Below, piece by piece: positions 1-6,810 of a DNA stretch of 10,644 nucleotides (within the stretch, counting starts at the first letter, position 1; every line of letters starts with the position of its first letter). The position numbers and the translations under genes are program-made. This DNA is from an uncultured Brevibacterium sp. (GTDB lineage: Bacteria; Actinomycetota; Actinomycetes; Actinomycetales; Brevibacteriaceae). Location: contig CABTZC010000041.1 in NCBI GenBank assembly GCA_902489185.1, positions 1-10,644 of the forward strand, written 5' to 3'. The notes under the pieces were generated by a model. It had not been told where the DNA came from and ran no database searches. It saw nothing but the letters and a program-made list of their open reading frames with translations.

Positions 1-334
1 CGAGCCCAGCCTCTTTCGCTAACCCTTCGACGGCCTCGGCGAGCCCTTGCGGGTTCATCCCACCGGCGTTCACCACAACCTTGACGTCTTTACGCACGAT
101 CACATCCAGGTTCTCGCGCAACTGTGCAAGGAATGTTGTGGCATACCCTTTTGCCGGGTCCTTTGCACGTTGCCGGGCCAAGATCAGCATGGTGAGCTCT
201 GCCAAATAGTCGCCAGTCACCACATCTACCGGGCCGCCGTGCAGCATTTCGGTCATTGCGGAGAGTCGGTCGCCATAGAAGCCTGAACAGTTGGCAATGC
301 GAACGGGCCGTGACCCAGGTCGATCAGAAGACAT
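1..334 (-). CDS. AtuA/DUF1446 family protein, N-terminal part (cut by window edge)
   Basis: Reading the minus strand from an ATG at 334-332 gives 111 codons with no stop before the left edge, so this is the N-terminal fifth or so of a protein that is usually about 450 to 600 residues long. The start is well supported: AAAGGAG lies six bases upstream. Near the N-terminus it reads PVRIANCSGFYGDRLSAMTE, followed by GGPVDVVTGDYLAELTMLIL and, around residues 90-96, VVVNAGGMNP. This is the characteristic opening of the AtuA (acyclic terpene utilisation A)/DUF1446 family. Family members sit in citronellol/geraniol degradation clusters of Pseudomonas and beside acyl-CoA carboxylase or dehydrogenase genes elsewhere, but their biochemical role is not established. 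It diverges from an acyl-CoA dehydrogenase-ligase operon, which supports a shared catabolic role. The family call is firm; the substrate is inference. Confidence 0.88.
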   Translation of the reverse strand, partial: MSSDRPGSRPVRIANCSGFYGDRLSAMTEMLHGGPVDVVTGDYLAELTMLILARQRAKDPAKGYATTFLAQLRENLDVIVRKDVKVVVNAGGMNPQGLAEAVEGLAKEAGL

Positions 335-485
335 GGTTCGCTCCTTTGCGCGTCGTGTTGTTGTCTACTCAAGCACCAAAACAAAAAACATGCAACCGTG
401 ATTGTTATTTTTCTTGTGTCCACGTATGCTTCAATTACGCCACCTCACACAGGCAGGAACTACTAGACGCAAAGGAGCTCTAGAA
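335..485. promoter_or_regulatory. Divergent promoter region between AtuA-like gene and acyl-CoA dehydrogenase operon
   Basis: These 151 bases separate two outward-facing genes and must hold both promoters. On the plus strand a sigma70-like pair is visible: TTGTTA at 402-407, a 17-base spacer, and TATGCT at 425-430. It would start transcription near 437, upstream of the AAAGGAG at 471-477. An A-rich run (379-389) and a T-rich run (402-413) face each other as a loose inverted repeat around 390-400. That could bind a regulator, but the arms are imperfect and may be only base composition. I could not pick a convincing -10/-35 pair for the minus-strand gene. Confidence 0.5.
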
Positions 486-1619
486 GTGGATGATTTACAA
501 GCACTGCGTAAAACAGTTGCGACGTTCGTTGAAAGAGAAGTCAATCCATATGTCGATGAGTGGGAACGCACGGGCATGGACTCGCGCAAACTGTGGAAGT
601 CGGCAGGCGACCTAGGTCTCCTGGGGCTGACATATGACCCGGAGTACGGCGGAGGTGGGGCATCGCTAGCGTATTCAATGGTTCTTGCCGAAGAGCTGGG
701 CAAAGCCGACGCAGCCGGTGTTGGCTTGGGGCTCACAGCTCACGCCAACATGGCGACTCCCACCCTCAACCAGCTGGGAACACCAGAGCAAAAAGAAAAG
801 TACCTTCGACCCGCGATTTCCGGAGATGCGATCGCCTCAATCGGCGTGACCGAACCCGACGCCGGAAGCGACGTCGCCGCCATTAGGACAACAGCCAAAC
901 GCGACGCCGACCACTGGGTGATCAACGGTCAAAAAACCTTCATCACCAACGCTTCGCACGCAGACTGGATCTGCATGCTCGTCCGCACGTCAGACGAACC
1001 TGGGTACCGCGGAATGTCACAAATCATCGTGCCCACTAACACCTCGGGCTTTGAAGTCACGCGCGTTCTGGACAAACTGGGGAACCGTTGTTCCGACACA
1101 TGCGAACTGCGCCTGACTGATGTTCGCGTGCCTGTCACCAACACGATCGGTCAAGAAGGTCGGGGCTTTCAACAACAGATGCTCCAGTTCCTCATTGAAC
1201 GCCTGTCCGGAACAGCTTCGATGATCGGCTCATGCGACCACGCACTCGAACGCACTCGCGAATACATGCGCACCCGCAAGGTCTTTGGCCGCTCCCTGGC
1301 ACAGTGCCAGTATCCGGCGTTCAGGATCACCGAACTGCAAGCCGAAATCGAGATCCTCCGCGAAAGCCTCCACGGAGCAGTTCAGCGCGTTGAACGAGGT
1401 GAAGACGTGACCCGTCTAACCTCGGCTGCCAAGCTCAAGGCCGGACGCCTGTCACGCGAAGTCGCCGACTACGTTGTGCAAGTACACGGTGGAATGGGCT
1501 ACATGGAAGAAAACTGGACGGCGCGATTCATGCGCGATTCGCGACTGACATCAATTGGCGGTGGCGCCGATGAAGTCATGCTTCAAGTGCTTGCCAAACT
1601 CGACGGCTTAGACGTGTAA
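486..1619 (+). CDS. Acyl-CoA dehydrogenase (isovaleryl-/long-chain-type active site)
   Basis: This is a 377-residue flavoprotein that would introduce an alpha,beta double bond into an acyl-CoA and pass electrons to electron-transfer flavoprotein in the cytoplasm. Length and domain order are those of ordinary acyl-CoA dehydrogenases: N-terminal helices (1-118), a beta domain opening with the family signature VTEPDAGSD (121-129), and a C-terminal helical domain with VQVHGGMGYMEE (331-342). The usual C-terminal YEGT motif with its glutamate is replaced by IGGGADEVM (357-365). E238 in FLIERLSG instead sits where isovaleryl-CoA and long-chain acyl-CoA dehydrogenases place their catalytic base. I chose the GTG start at 486 because AAAGGAG lies eight bases before it. 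The frame stays open to an ATG at 402, but that has no ribosome site and would overlap the likely promoter. It is followed after 33 bases by an acyl-CoA ligase, so the two probably form an operon. Substrate unknown. Confidence 0.93.
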   Translation: MDDLQALRKTVATFVEREVNPYVDEWERTGMDSRKLWKSAGDLGLLGLTYDPEYGGGGASLAYSMVLAEELGKADAAGVGLGLTAHANMATPTLNQLGTPEQKEKYLRPAISGDAIASIGVTEPDAGSDVAAIRTTAKRDADHWVINGQKTFITNASHADWICMLVRTSDEPGYRGMSQIIVPTNTSGFEVTRVLDKLGNRCSDTCELRLTDVRVPVTNTIGQEGRGFQQQMLQFLIERLSGTASMIGSCDHALERTREYMRTRKVFGRSLAQCQYPAFRITELQAEIEILRESLHGAVQRVERGEDVTRLTSAAKLKAGRLSREVADYVVQVHGGMGYMEENWTARFMRDSRLTSIGGGADEVMLQVLAKLDGLDV

Positions 1620-1652
1620 GCCACTCAACCCTCAAAACTTTGGAGTCTCATC

Positions 1653-3275
1653 ATGAAATCAGACGTTTCACTCGTTGACCCACTGGAATACAACCTCGCA
1701 ACCCGCAATGCTGCCGGGGACATGCTTCTGCGCGTGGCATCAGTCAGCCCACATCGCGTAGCAGTGATCGAAAAAGACACATCGCGGACATACGCCGAAC
1801 TCAATGAGCACTCGAATGCGCTCGCCCACAAACTCTCCGAAATCCACAACGATCGAACCAAGCCGGTCGCCCTCCTCATGGGCAACTCGTACGACTTCCT
1901 CGTGGCGTACTTTGGGATCGTCAAAGCCGGGTTGACCGTCATGCCGATCAACTTCACATTAGGTCCGGACGACATTCAGTGGATACTCAATGATGCCGAT
2001 ACCCTCACAGTCATCACTGACGACACGTTTGTGTCCGTTCTGACAACCCAGACTGCACAACCCGCACCCACACCAGCCAATGTCATCGTGAGGAATACAG
2101 ACACCTCGGACGGTGCACCTGCCGAGGACTCCCACATCGACTTCCACGATCTGCAGAGCCAGGGAAGCGTAGAACCACTCGAACTCATCATCAACGACGA
2201 TGACGTAGCCCAGTGCATTTACACCTCGGGGACCACTTCGCGTCCCAAAGGGGCGCTCTCAAAGCACTCTGCCGTGGTAACAGCCGCCTATATGAACGCG
2301 AACTTCTTGGGAGTGAGTTGGGATAACGGCCCCACGCCGTTCCTTAACATACTTCCGCTCTACCATGTGACCGGTTTGAACACGCTCGTTGTGCCTGTTC
2401 TCTCTTTTGGTGGAACGGTCATTCTGCACAATCCATTCGATCCAGCGGAATGCGCGAAATTGATCGAAAAGCACAACGTCGAAATCATTATGGCTCTGCC
2501 CATGATGTTCGGAGCGCTTCTGCAAGCAAACGAACAGGTGCAGGCGAACATCAGCTCGGTCACAACCGCAATTTACGCGATGACGCACATGCCCGACTCC
2601 GTGCTGACGGCTCTCCAAAAAGCCATGCCGGATGCACGCATCATCCTGGGGTCAGGACAGACCGAGGTGCTCCCGGCAACCGTCCACCATTGGCCGTCAC
2701 AAAACCCAGAGAAGCGTGGCTCGTGGGGAATGCCCGTACCAAGTGTGCGGATGGAAATCATGGGTCCGGACGGCACACTCTTGGAGCCCGGGCAGGAAGG
2801 CGAAATCGTCTACCGTGGCCCACACGTCACCCCTGGTTACTGGAACAACGCGCAAGCGAACGCGGGTGCTTTTGCCTACGGTTGGTTCCACTCCGGCGAC
2901 ATTGGCTACAAAGACGATGACGGCACGGTCTGGTTTACCGACCGCGCAAAGGACATCATCAAGACTGGTGGCGAAAATGTGTCGTCGCTCAAGGTGGAGC
3001 AGATCCTCTTGGACGCACCTGGCGTGGTTGAGGTTGCTGTAGTTGCTGCACCAGATTCACACTGGGGCGAAGCTGTCACGGCCGTCGTCCTTTCCGATCG
3101 CGTGGAGTCAGCAGATGCCCCCGCCTGCGTTGAACTCGAAAAGGAGATCATCGACTATGCACGCGCTCGCATGTCTGGGTTTGAAACTCCCAAGAAGGTG
3201 AAGTTTGTTGATGCTCTTCCCCGCACCTCCACGGGGAAGATCCGTAAGAACATCCTCCGCGACTCACTGAAATAG
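1653..3275 (+). CDS. AMP-dependent acyl-CoA ligase (ANL superfamily)
   Basis: This 540-residue ANL enzyme would activate a carboxylic acid with ATP to an acyl-adenylate and then transfer it to coenzyme A. All core motifs are present in order: the phosphate-binding loop YTSGTTSRPKG (190-200), the aromatic/substrate region LNILPLYHVTG (231-241), GSGQTE (333-338), the ribose-binding aspartate in HSGD (D416), the hinge DRAKDIIKTGGEN (430-442) and the C-terminal catalytic lysine K529 in RTSTGKIRKN. Serine replaces the usual glycine of SGTTGxPKG at residue 196. The ATG at 1653 follows GGAG (1642-1645) by seven bases. It lies 33 bases after the acyl-CoA dehydrogenase, so the pair probably carries out the first two steps of one acid degradation pathway: CoA activation, then desaturation. 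The sequence resembles medium/long-chain or aryl acid ligases, but chain length cannot be read from it. Confidence 0.93.
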   Translation: MKSDVSLVDPLEYNLATRNAAGDMLLRVASVSPHRVAVIEKDTSRTYAELNEHSNALAHKLSEIHNDRTKPVALLMGNSYDFLVAYFGIVKAGLTVMPINFTLGPDDIQWILNDADTLTVITDDTFVSVLTTQTAQPAPTPANVIVRNTDTSDGAPAEDSHIDFHDLQSQGSVEPLELIINDDDVAQCIYTSGTTSRPKGALSKHSAVVTAAYMNANFLGVSWDNGPTPFLNILPLYHVTGLNTLVVPVLSFGGTVILHNPFDPAECAKLIEKHNVEIIMALPMMFGALLQANEQVQANISSVTTAIYAMTHMPDSVLTALQKAMPDARIILGSGQTEVLPATVHHWPSQNPEKRGSWGMPVPSVRMEIMGPDGTLLEPGQEGEIVYRGPHVTPGYWNNAQANAGAFAYGWFHSGDIGYKDDDGTVWFTDRAKDIIKTGGENVSSLKVEQILLDAPGVVEVAVVAAPDSHWGEAVTAVVLSDRVESADAPACVELEKEIIDYARARMSGFETPKKVKFVDALPRTSTGKIRKNILRDSLK

Positions 3276-3289
3276 CCACACACGTAAAC

Positions 3290-3326
3290 GGCCTTCTTAG
3301 TTATAACTAAGAAGGCCATTTCTTTT
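3290..3326 (+). terminator. Rho-independent terminator (perfect 28-bp palindrome)
   Basis: The arms GGCCTTCTTAG (3290-3300) and CTAAGAAGGCC (3307-3317) are perfectly complementary around TTATAA, which is itself palindromic. A T-rich tail ATTTCTTTT (3318-3326) follows, starting 14 bases after the ligase stop. It ends the plus-strand operon and separates it from the convergent VanY-type gene. The minus-strand side lacks a long T run, so termination of the opposing gene here is possible but weaker. Confidence 0.93.
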
Positions 3327-3346
3327 GATCATGTGGTTTAGGTTGC

Positions 3347-4246
3347 TCAGTACCCCTTGACGTCTTGACGTCCAGGCACGTATTCCCAGTGCCATGGTTC
3401 ATACTTCGAGGACTTAGCCCAGTCTGGGTTTTCCCAGCCGTATTCGTGACCGTGCTTAACTAGCCAGTCATATAGTGGCCCACTTGCTTGCGCAGCACCG
3501 CCACCAAAGTCGATTGCGAGTCCCATACCGTGCAACGAGGTTCCTGGCTTAGCCGCCAGGCCTGGCTTGCGACCCGCAACGCTCACCTGTGAATCCAGAG
3601 TGCGGTATGTGTCAGTGAGTTCGAAGTCTTTTCCGGTTTCCGCTTTGTAGGCTGCGTTCATTTTTGCAAATGCAACAGCGGCGTCCTGGCGCAGTTTGTG
3701 GTCACCGATCCCCAGGTTGCACAGCCACTCTTCTGGCAGCTGCCCGTTTTGCGCTTCACCTTCTGGGACCTTGCCTTCACAGCCAGGCAGGGCGGTGCGC
3801 TTCACTGAAAGTGACGATGCGCGTGGGTCGCCCTTCGAGTCGGCTTTAACGCCGCCAACTGCGCCGTTTTGTCCGACCAAAACATCGTCGTCACCGTTGG
3901 CTCCGCCGGAAATACTTTCACTTGAAACTGCGTGTGAACTCGCAGACGCTTCAGCAGAGACTTCGCCAGTCGAACTGGCGCCTACGCCGGAGAAAAGAGT
4001 TGCGGTCATCGCTGCGCCGGCAACAGCGAAGGTGCCAACCGCAGAAAGAGTTACATTGCGTTTGCGGCGCAATGCCCGCAGCGCTGCACCGTTTGACCCG
4101 CGAACAGCTGGGGCAACCGAGGTGACCCGAGGCTCAGCGGAAGATGAAGTGAGCTTCGCGAAGGTGGGAAACCTGCGAGACTGCGCCTTGCGCGCCCGAC
4201 GAAGATCTCGTCGCCGTATCGCAGGTTGCGTGGTTTCGTTTTCCAC
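3347..4246 (-). CDS. VanY-type D-alanyl-D-alanine carboxypeptidase (peptidase M15B), membrane anchored
   Basis: This 299-residue protein would be an extracytoplasmic zinc D,D-carboxypeptidase that removes the terminal D-Ala from peptidoglycan stem peptides. Residues 1-64 are very basic and would stay in the cytoplasm. Residues 65-90 form one membrane-spanning or signal-anchor segment rich in Ala, Val and Thr. Residues 91-150 are a low-complexity Ser/Ala/Gly linker, and about 165-299 is the catalytic domain. Zinc ligands are H239 and D246 in SLHGMGLAID and H286 in EPWHWEY, with E283 the expected general base. C156 and C176 could form a disulfide. The GTG start at 4246 has GAGGAG six bases upstream, and no longer in-frame start has a ribosome site. 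About 200 bases separate it from the CNNM gene upstream on the same strand, so it probably has its own promoter. The M15B call is firm; vanY here names the family and does not imply vancomycin resistance. Confidence 0.9.
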   Translation of the reverse strand: MENETTQPAIRRRDLRRARKAQSRRFPTFAKLTSSSAEPRVTSVAPAVRGSNGAALRALRRKRNVTLSAVGTFAVAGAAMTATLFSGVGASSTGEVSAEASASSHAVSSESISGGANGDDDVLVGQNGAVGGVKADSKGDPRASSLSVKRTALPGCEGKVPEGEAQNGQLPEEWLCNLGIGDHKLRQDAAVAFAKMNAAYKAETGKDFELTDTYRTLDSQVSVAGRKPGLAAKPGTSLHGMGLAIDFGGGAAQASGPLYDWLVKHGHEYGWENPDWAKSSKYEPWHWEYVPGRQDVKGY

Positions 4247-4447
4247 CTACTTCTCCTCACATCATTGACTGCTCATGTGGCGTTACGCCCATGTCACAAC
4301 ATAGTAACGAAATGTTACGGTAAGTCATAATTTTGTGACATTCAAGCTTCGAATATTGTGCCACACCTCACAGATCCATTCAAAAGCGCTGGTCACAACC
4401 ACTATGAGTGCGGCAACGATTCCGACACGCGTGTTACACATCGCAGT
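4247..4447 (-). promoter_or_regulatory. VanY upstream region with candidate promoters and inverted repeats
   Basis: This 201-base gap lies between the second CNNM gene and the VanY-type gene, and I see no protein gene in it. Two sigma70-like minus-strand pairs fit: TTGAAT (4345-4340) with TACCGT (4322-4317), and TTGAAT (4383-4378) with CACAAT (4360-4355), each with a 17-base spacer. Dyads are GTCA-N8-TGAC (4324-4339), GTAAC-N5-GTTAC (4304-4318) and a hairpin CATG-GGCG/CGCC-CATG with a TTA loop and one bulged T (4274-4293), about 16 bases before the GAGGAG ribosome site. A further GTCACA lies at 4293-4298. Repeated GTAAC/GTCACA hexamers recall sites described for the actinobacterial cell-wall regulator MtrA, but I cannot confirm that. 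No T-rich terminator follows the CNNM gene. Confidence 0.4.
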
Positions 4448-5506
4448 TTAGCGAGGCGTACGAGGCTGGTTTCGTTGCATTGCGTCATGCACTTCACCCA
4501 CCAGCTCCTCCAGAACATCTTCCAGAAACAGCACACCTACGACCTGTCCTTCACCATCGATAACGCGACCCACATGGTTACCAGCATGTTGCATAGTGGC
4601 GAGCGCTTCTTCAATCTCATCAGTGACCGACACCGACGTCATGGACCGGAAACGCTTGGCAGGCACCGGTTCGGTGTACGTCTCAGGAGTATCGGCATAC
4701 AGGACGTCTTTAACGTGAATGTAACTGTCGGGACGCCCATCGCTGTCGACGAGAATATAGCGCGAGTACCCCGTGCGCCCCACGAGATGTTCAAGGTACT
4801 CGGGAGTCGCATCGACACCGACCGTTACGACGGAACTTAAGGCCACCATGACGTCGCCAACCGACTTGTCAGAGAACTCAAGCGCACCCTTTAACAAGTC
4901 AGTTTCATCGTTGAGCAGGCCTTCACGCTTAGATTCGGCAACAATCTGCTGGACTTCTTCCACGGTATAAGCGGCGTTAACGTCATTACGTGGCGTCACT
5001 CCCACAAGCTTCAGCAGAAAATTGGCAAACCAATTCAGTGGATGAATCACAAACCCAAAGATCTTGGCCAAGAACACAAGTGGAGGAGCCAGCAACAAGG
5101 CTGCCGTACGTGACGTCGCCAAGGCAATATTCTTAGGAATCATTTCGCCAACTACCACGTGAAGGTAGGTCACAATACCCAAGGCTAGAACGAAGCTGAT
5201 GACCCCCGAGGCCTGTTCCGGGATCGAGAGATATTGAAGTGGACCTGTAAGAAGGTGGTGTATTGCTGGTTCGGAAATGTTACCGATAAGCAGTGAACAC
5301 ACCGTAATACCCAACTGACAGATCGCCAACATGAGCGACACGTGTTCCATGGCATACAGCGTTGTCTTTGCTGATGAGCGACCCTCTTCTGCCAACGGTT
5401 CGATTTGCGCACGCTTTGCAGACACGACAGCGAACTCAGCTGCAACGAAGAATGCATTGCCTGCCAGCAAGAAAACCAGCCAGACTATTCCCATCCAATC
5501 GTTCAT
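4448..5506 (-). CDS. CNNM/CBS-domain membrane protein, short form without CorC_HlyC domain
   Basis: This 352-residue membrane protein belongs to the CNNM (DUF21) family, whose bacterial members CorB/CorC export Mg2+ or related divalent cations and were once labelled hemolysins. Residues 1-165 form the transmembrane CNNM domain, with hydrophobic segments near 5-28, 55-76, 100-120 and 133-158 and the conserved VGEMIPKNIAL (119-129). A cytoplasmic CBS pair follows at about 212-340, ending in FLEDVLEELVGEV. The chain stops about 13 residues later, so the C-terminal CorC_HlyC domain of its partner is absent. The ATG overlaps the stop of the upstream CNNM gene as ATGA (5503-5506), which implies translational coupling and fixed stoichiometry. 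Tandem CNNM genes are usual in actinobacteria, and a hetero-oligomer with the neighbour is a reasonable inference. The ion transported cannot be read from the sequence. Confidence 0.9.
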   Translation of the reverse strand: MNDWMGIVWLVFLLAGNAFFVAAEFAVVSAKRAQIEPLAEEGRSSAKTTLYAMEHVSLMLAICQLGITVCSLLIGNISEPAIHHLLTGPLQYLSIPEQASGVISFVLALGIVTYLHVVVGEMIPKNIALATSRTAALLLAPPLVFLAKIFGFVIHPLNWFANFLLKLVGVTPRNDVNAAYTVEEVQQIVAESKREGLLNDETDLLKGALEFSDKSVGDVMVALSSVVTVGVDATPEYLEHLVGRTGYSRYILVDSDGRPDSYIHVKDVLYADTPETYTEPVPAKRFRSMTSVSVTDEIEEALATMQHAGNHVGRVIDGEGQVVGVLFLEDVLEELVGEVHDAMQRNQPRTPR

Positions 5507-6810
5507 GCGACACCGCCAAGATAGTCGGGAACCAGACGGAGCCTCTCAATCCTGTGGCCATGCATGCGCTCAACCACAAGTGAAGCGTCCTTCACCCGAA
5601 CAGAATCTCCTACATCTGGGATCTTCCCCAGAGCAAACATGACGAAACCGGCCATCGTTTCGTAATCCACGTCTTCAGGAATCTCGACCCCAGTCGCCTC
5701 CGTGACGTTGTCGGGGCGCAAACTACCAGGAACCAACCATGTCCCATCGCGCGCTGGACGCACTTGTACACTCAACCGGTCATGCTCGTCGACCACTTCA
5801 CCCACAAGTTCTTCCACGACATCTTCCAGCGTCGCAACGCCAGCCGTTCCGCCATACTCGTCGATCACCAAGACCATCTGGTTGCCGCGGGTCCGTAGAA
5901 CCACCAGAAGGTGGTCGACAGGCATTGTCTCGGGGACCTCGGACACATCCGTCATTAACCCCGCGGCAAATGCGTCTTCACGGTTGGCAAGCGGCACGGC
6001 AACTGCCTGTTTGACATGCACAACCCCCACAATGTCATCACGTGAATCCCCCACGACCGGGAACCGAGAAAAACCAGTCTGACGGGCAAGTTCGGTAATT
6101 TGCGCGGCCGTAGTGTCCTTTTCAACCGTGACCATCCGCGTCCGAGGTGTCATCACATCTTCCGCTGTTCGCTCAGAAATGCTAAGGGTCCGTGCCAGAA
6201 GATCCGCAGTTTGCATATCCATGGTTCCCTCGTCGGCCGAGTGGCGCACAAGGCTTGTGAGCTCTTCTGCAGACCGGCCGGCTGAACTCTCCTCCTGGGG
6301 CTCAATCCCCATGGCAACAAGAGCCTTGTTGGCAGTCCCATTGAGAAGCGCAATAACCGGGCGGAACACGATGGAAAACACGTACTGCACTGGCACTGCA
6401 AAACGGCCAGCCTTCATGGGCGCAGAAATTGCAAGGTTCTTAGGCACAAGCTCACCCACGACCATCGACAAAACAGTTGAAACAATAAGTGCCACCACTA
6501 AAGACACGGCACTTGATACAGCTTTGCTAGCACCAAAGCCTTCAACTAACGGAACTAGAAGAGCGCCAAGCGACGGTTGCATGAGATAACCCGTGAGCAG
6601 AGTGGTGATCGTGATACCCACCTGCGCGGCGGACAACTGCGTCGAAAGGTGATGGAGACCTTTTTCTAAGTATTTAGCACCTGTTTCGCCATTCCGGACT
6701 GCTTCGTCGACAGTGTGTTTGTCAAGCGTTAGGAGTGCGAATTCAGCTGCAACAAAAACTCCTGTGCCTACAATCAGGAGAAGCGCTAAAGCAAGATATA
6801 GCCACTCCAT
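5503..6810 (-). CDS. CNNM/CorC family transporter-like protein with CBS pair and CorC_HlyC domain
   Basis: This is the full-length partner of the shorter CNNM protein downstream, 435 residues. The transmembrane CNNM domain covers about 1-175, with hydrophobic helices near 4-28, 60-85, 97-118 and 133-155 and the family motif VGELVPKNLAI (118-128). The CBS pair at about 210-340 includes EDVMTPRTRM (217-226) and VIDEYGGTAGVATLEDV (315-331). The CorC_HlyC domain occupies about 348-428. The expected role is Mg2+/Co2+-type cation transport or homeostasis gated by nucleotide binding to the CBS domains. The ATG at 6810-6808 has no recognisable Shine-Dalgarno sequence and directly abuts the TAA of a small upstream ORF, which suggests reinitiation or a leaderless-like mode. 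It cannot begin further upstream because that TAA is in frame. The gene follows guaB1 and precedes the second CNNM gene with a 4-base overlap, so all are probably one transcript. Confidence 0.92.
   Translation of the reverse strand: MEWLYLALALLLIVGTGVFVAAEFALLTLDKHTVDEAVRNGETGAKYLEKGLHHLSTQLSAAQVGITITTLLTGYLMQPSLGALLVPLVEGFGASKAVSSAVSLVVALIVSTVLSMVVGELVPKNLAISAPMKAGRFAVPVQYVFSIVFRPVIALLNGTANKALVAMGIEPQEESSAGRSAEELTSLVRHSADEGTMDMQTADLLARTLSISERTAEDVMTPRTRMVTVEKDTTAAQITELARQTGFSRFPVVGDSRDDIVGVVHVKQAVAVPLANREDAFAAGLMTDVSEVPETMPVDHLLVVLRTRGNQMVLVIDEYGGTAGVATLEDVVEELVGEVVDEHDRLSVQVRPARDGTWLVPGSLRPDNVTEATGVEIPEDVDYETMAGFVMFALGKIPDVGDSVRVKDASLVVERMHGHRIERLRLVPDYLGGVA

Noticed and set aside
402..485. 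N-terminal extension of the acyl-CoA dehydrogenase from an ATG at 402
   Set aside because: It has no ribosome-binding site, overlaps the likely promoter, and adds 28 residues unlike family N-termini. GTG at 486 has AAAGGAG at good spacing.
2450..2920. 156-codon plus-strand open frame inside the acyl-CoA ligase
   Set aside because: Out-of-frame shadow within a gene whose ANL motifs are all intact. The product is Arg/His-rich with no recognisable domain.
3347..4246. Vancomycin-resistance determinant
   Set aside because: Only a VanY-type carboxypeptidase is present. There are no VanH, VanA/B or VanX partners, and M15B enzymes are common housekeeping cell-wall proteins in actinobacteria.
3696..4268. 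190-codon plus-strand open frame opposite the VanY-type gene
   Set aside because: Antisense shadow of a gene with clear catalytic motifs. Its composition is the mirror of the basic and Ser/Ala-rich VanY N-terminus, and it resembles no family.
4425..4434. Palindrome ACACGCGTGT after the second CNNM gene as a terminator
   Set aside because: It leaves no loop and has no T-rich tract on either strand, so it does not look like an intrinsic terminator.
4247..4447. c-di-AMP (ydaO-type) riboswitch upstream of the cell-wall enzyme
   Set aside because: Such riboswitches precede many actinobacterial peptidoglycan hydrolase genes, so I looked for the conserved core on the minus strand. The G-rich conserved blocks and pseudoknot segments are absent.
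4358..4840. 160-codon plus-strand open frame over the 3' part of the second CNNM gene
   Set aside because: It runs antisense through a conserved CBS domain, and I see no ribosome site or family resemblance.
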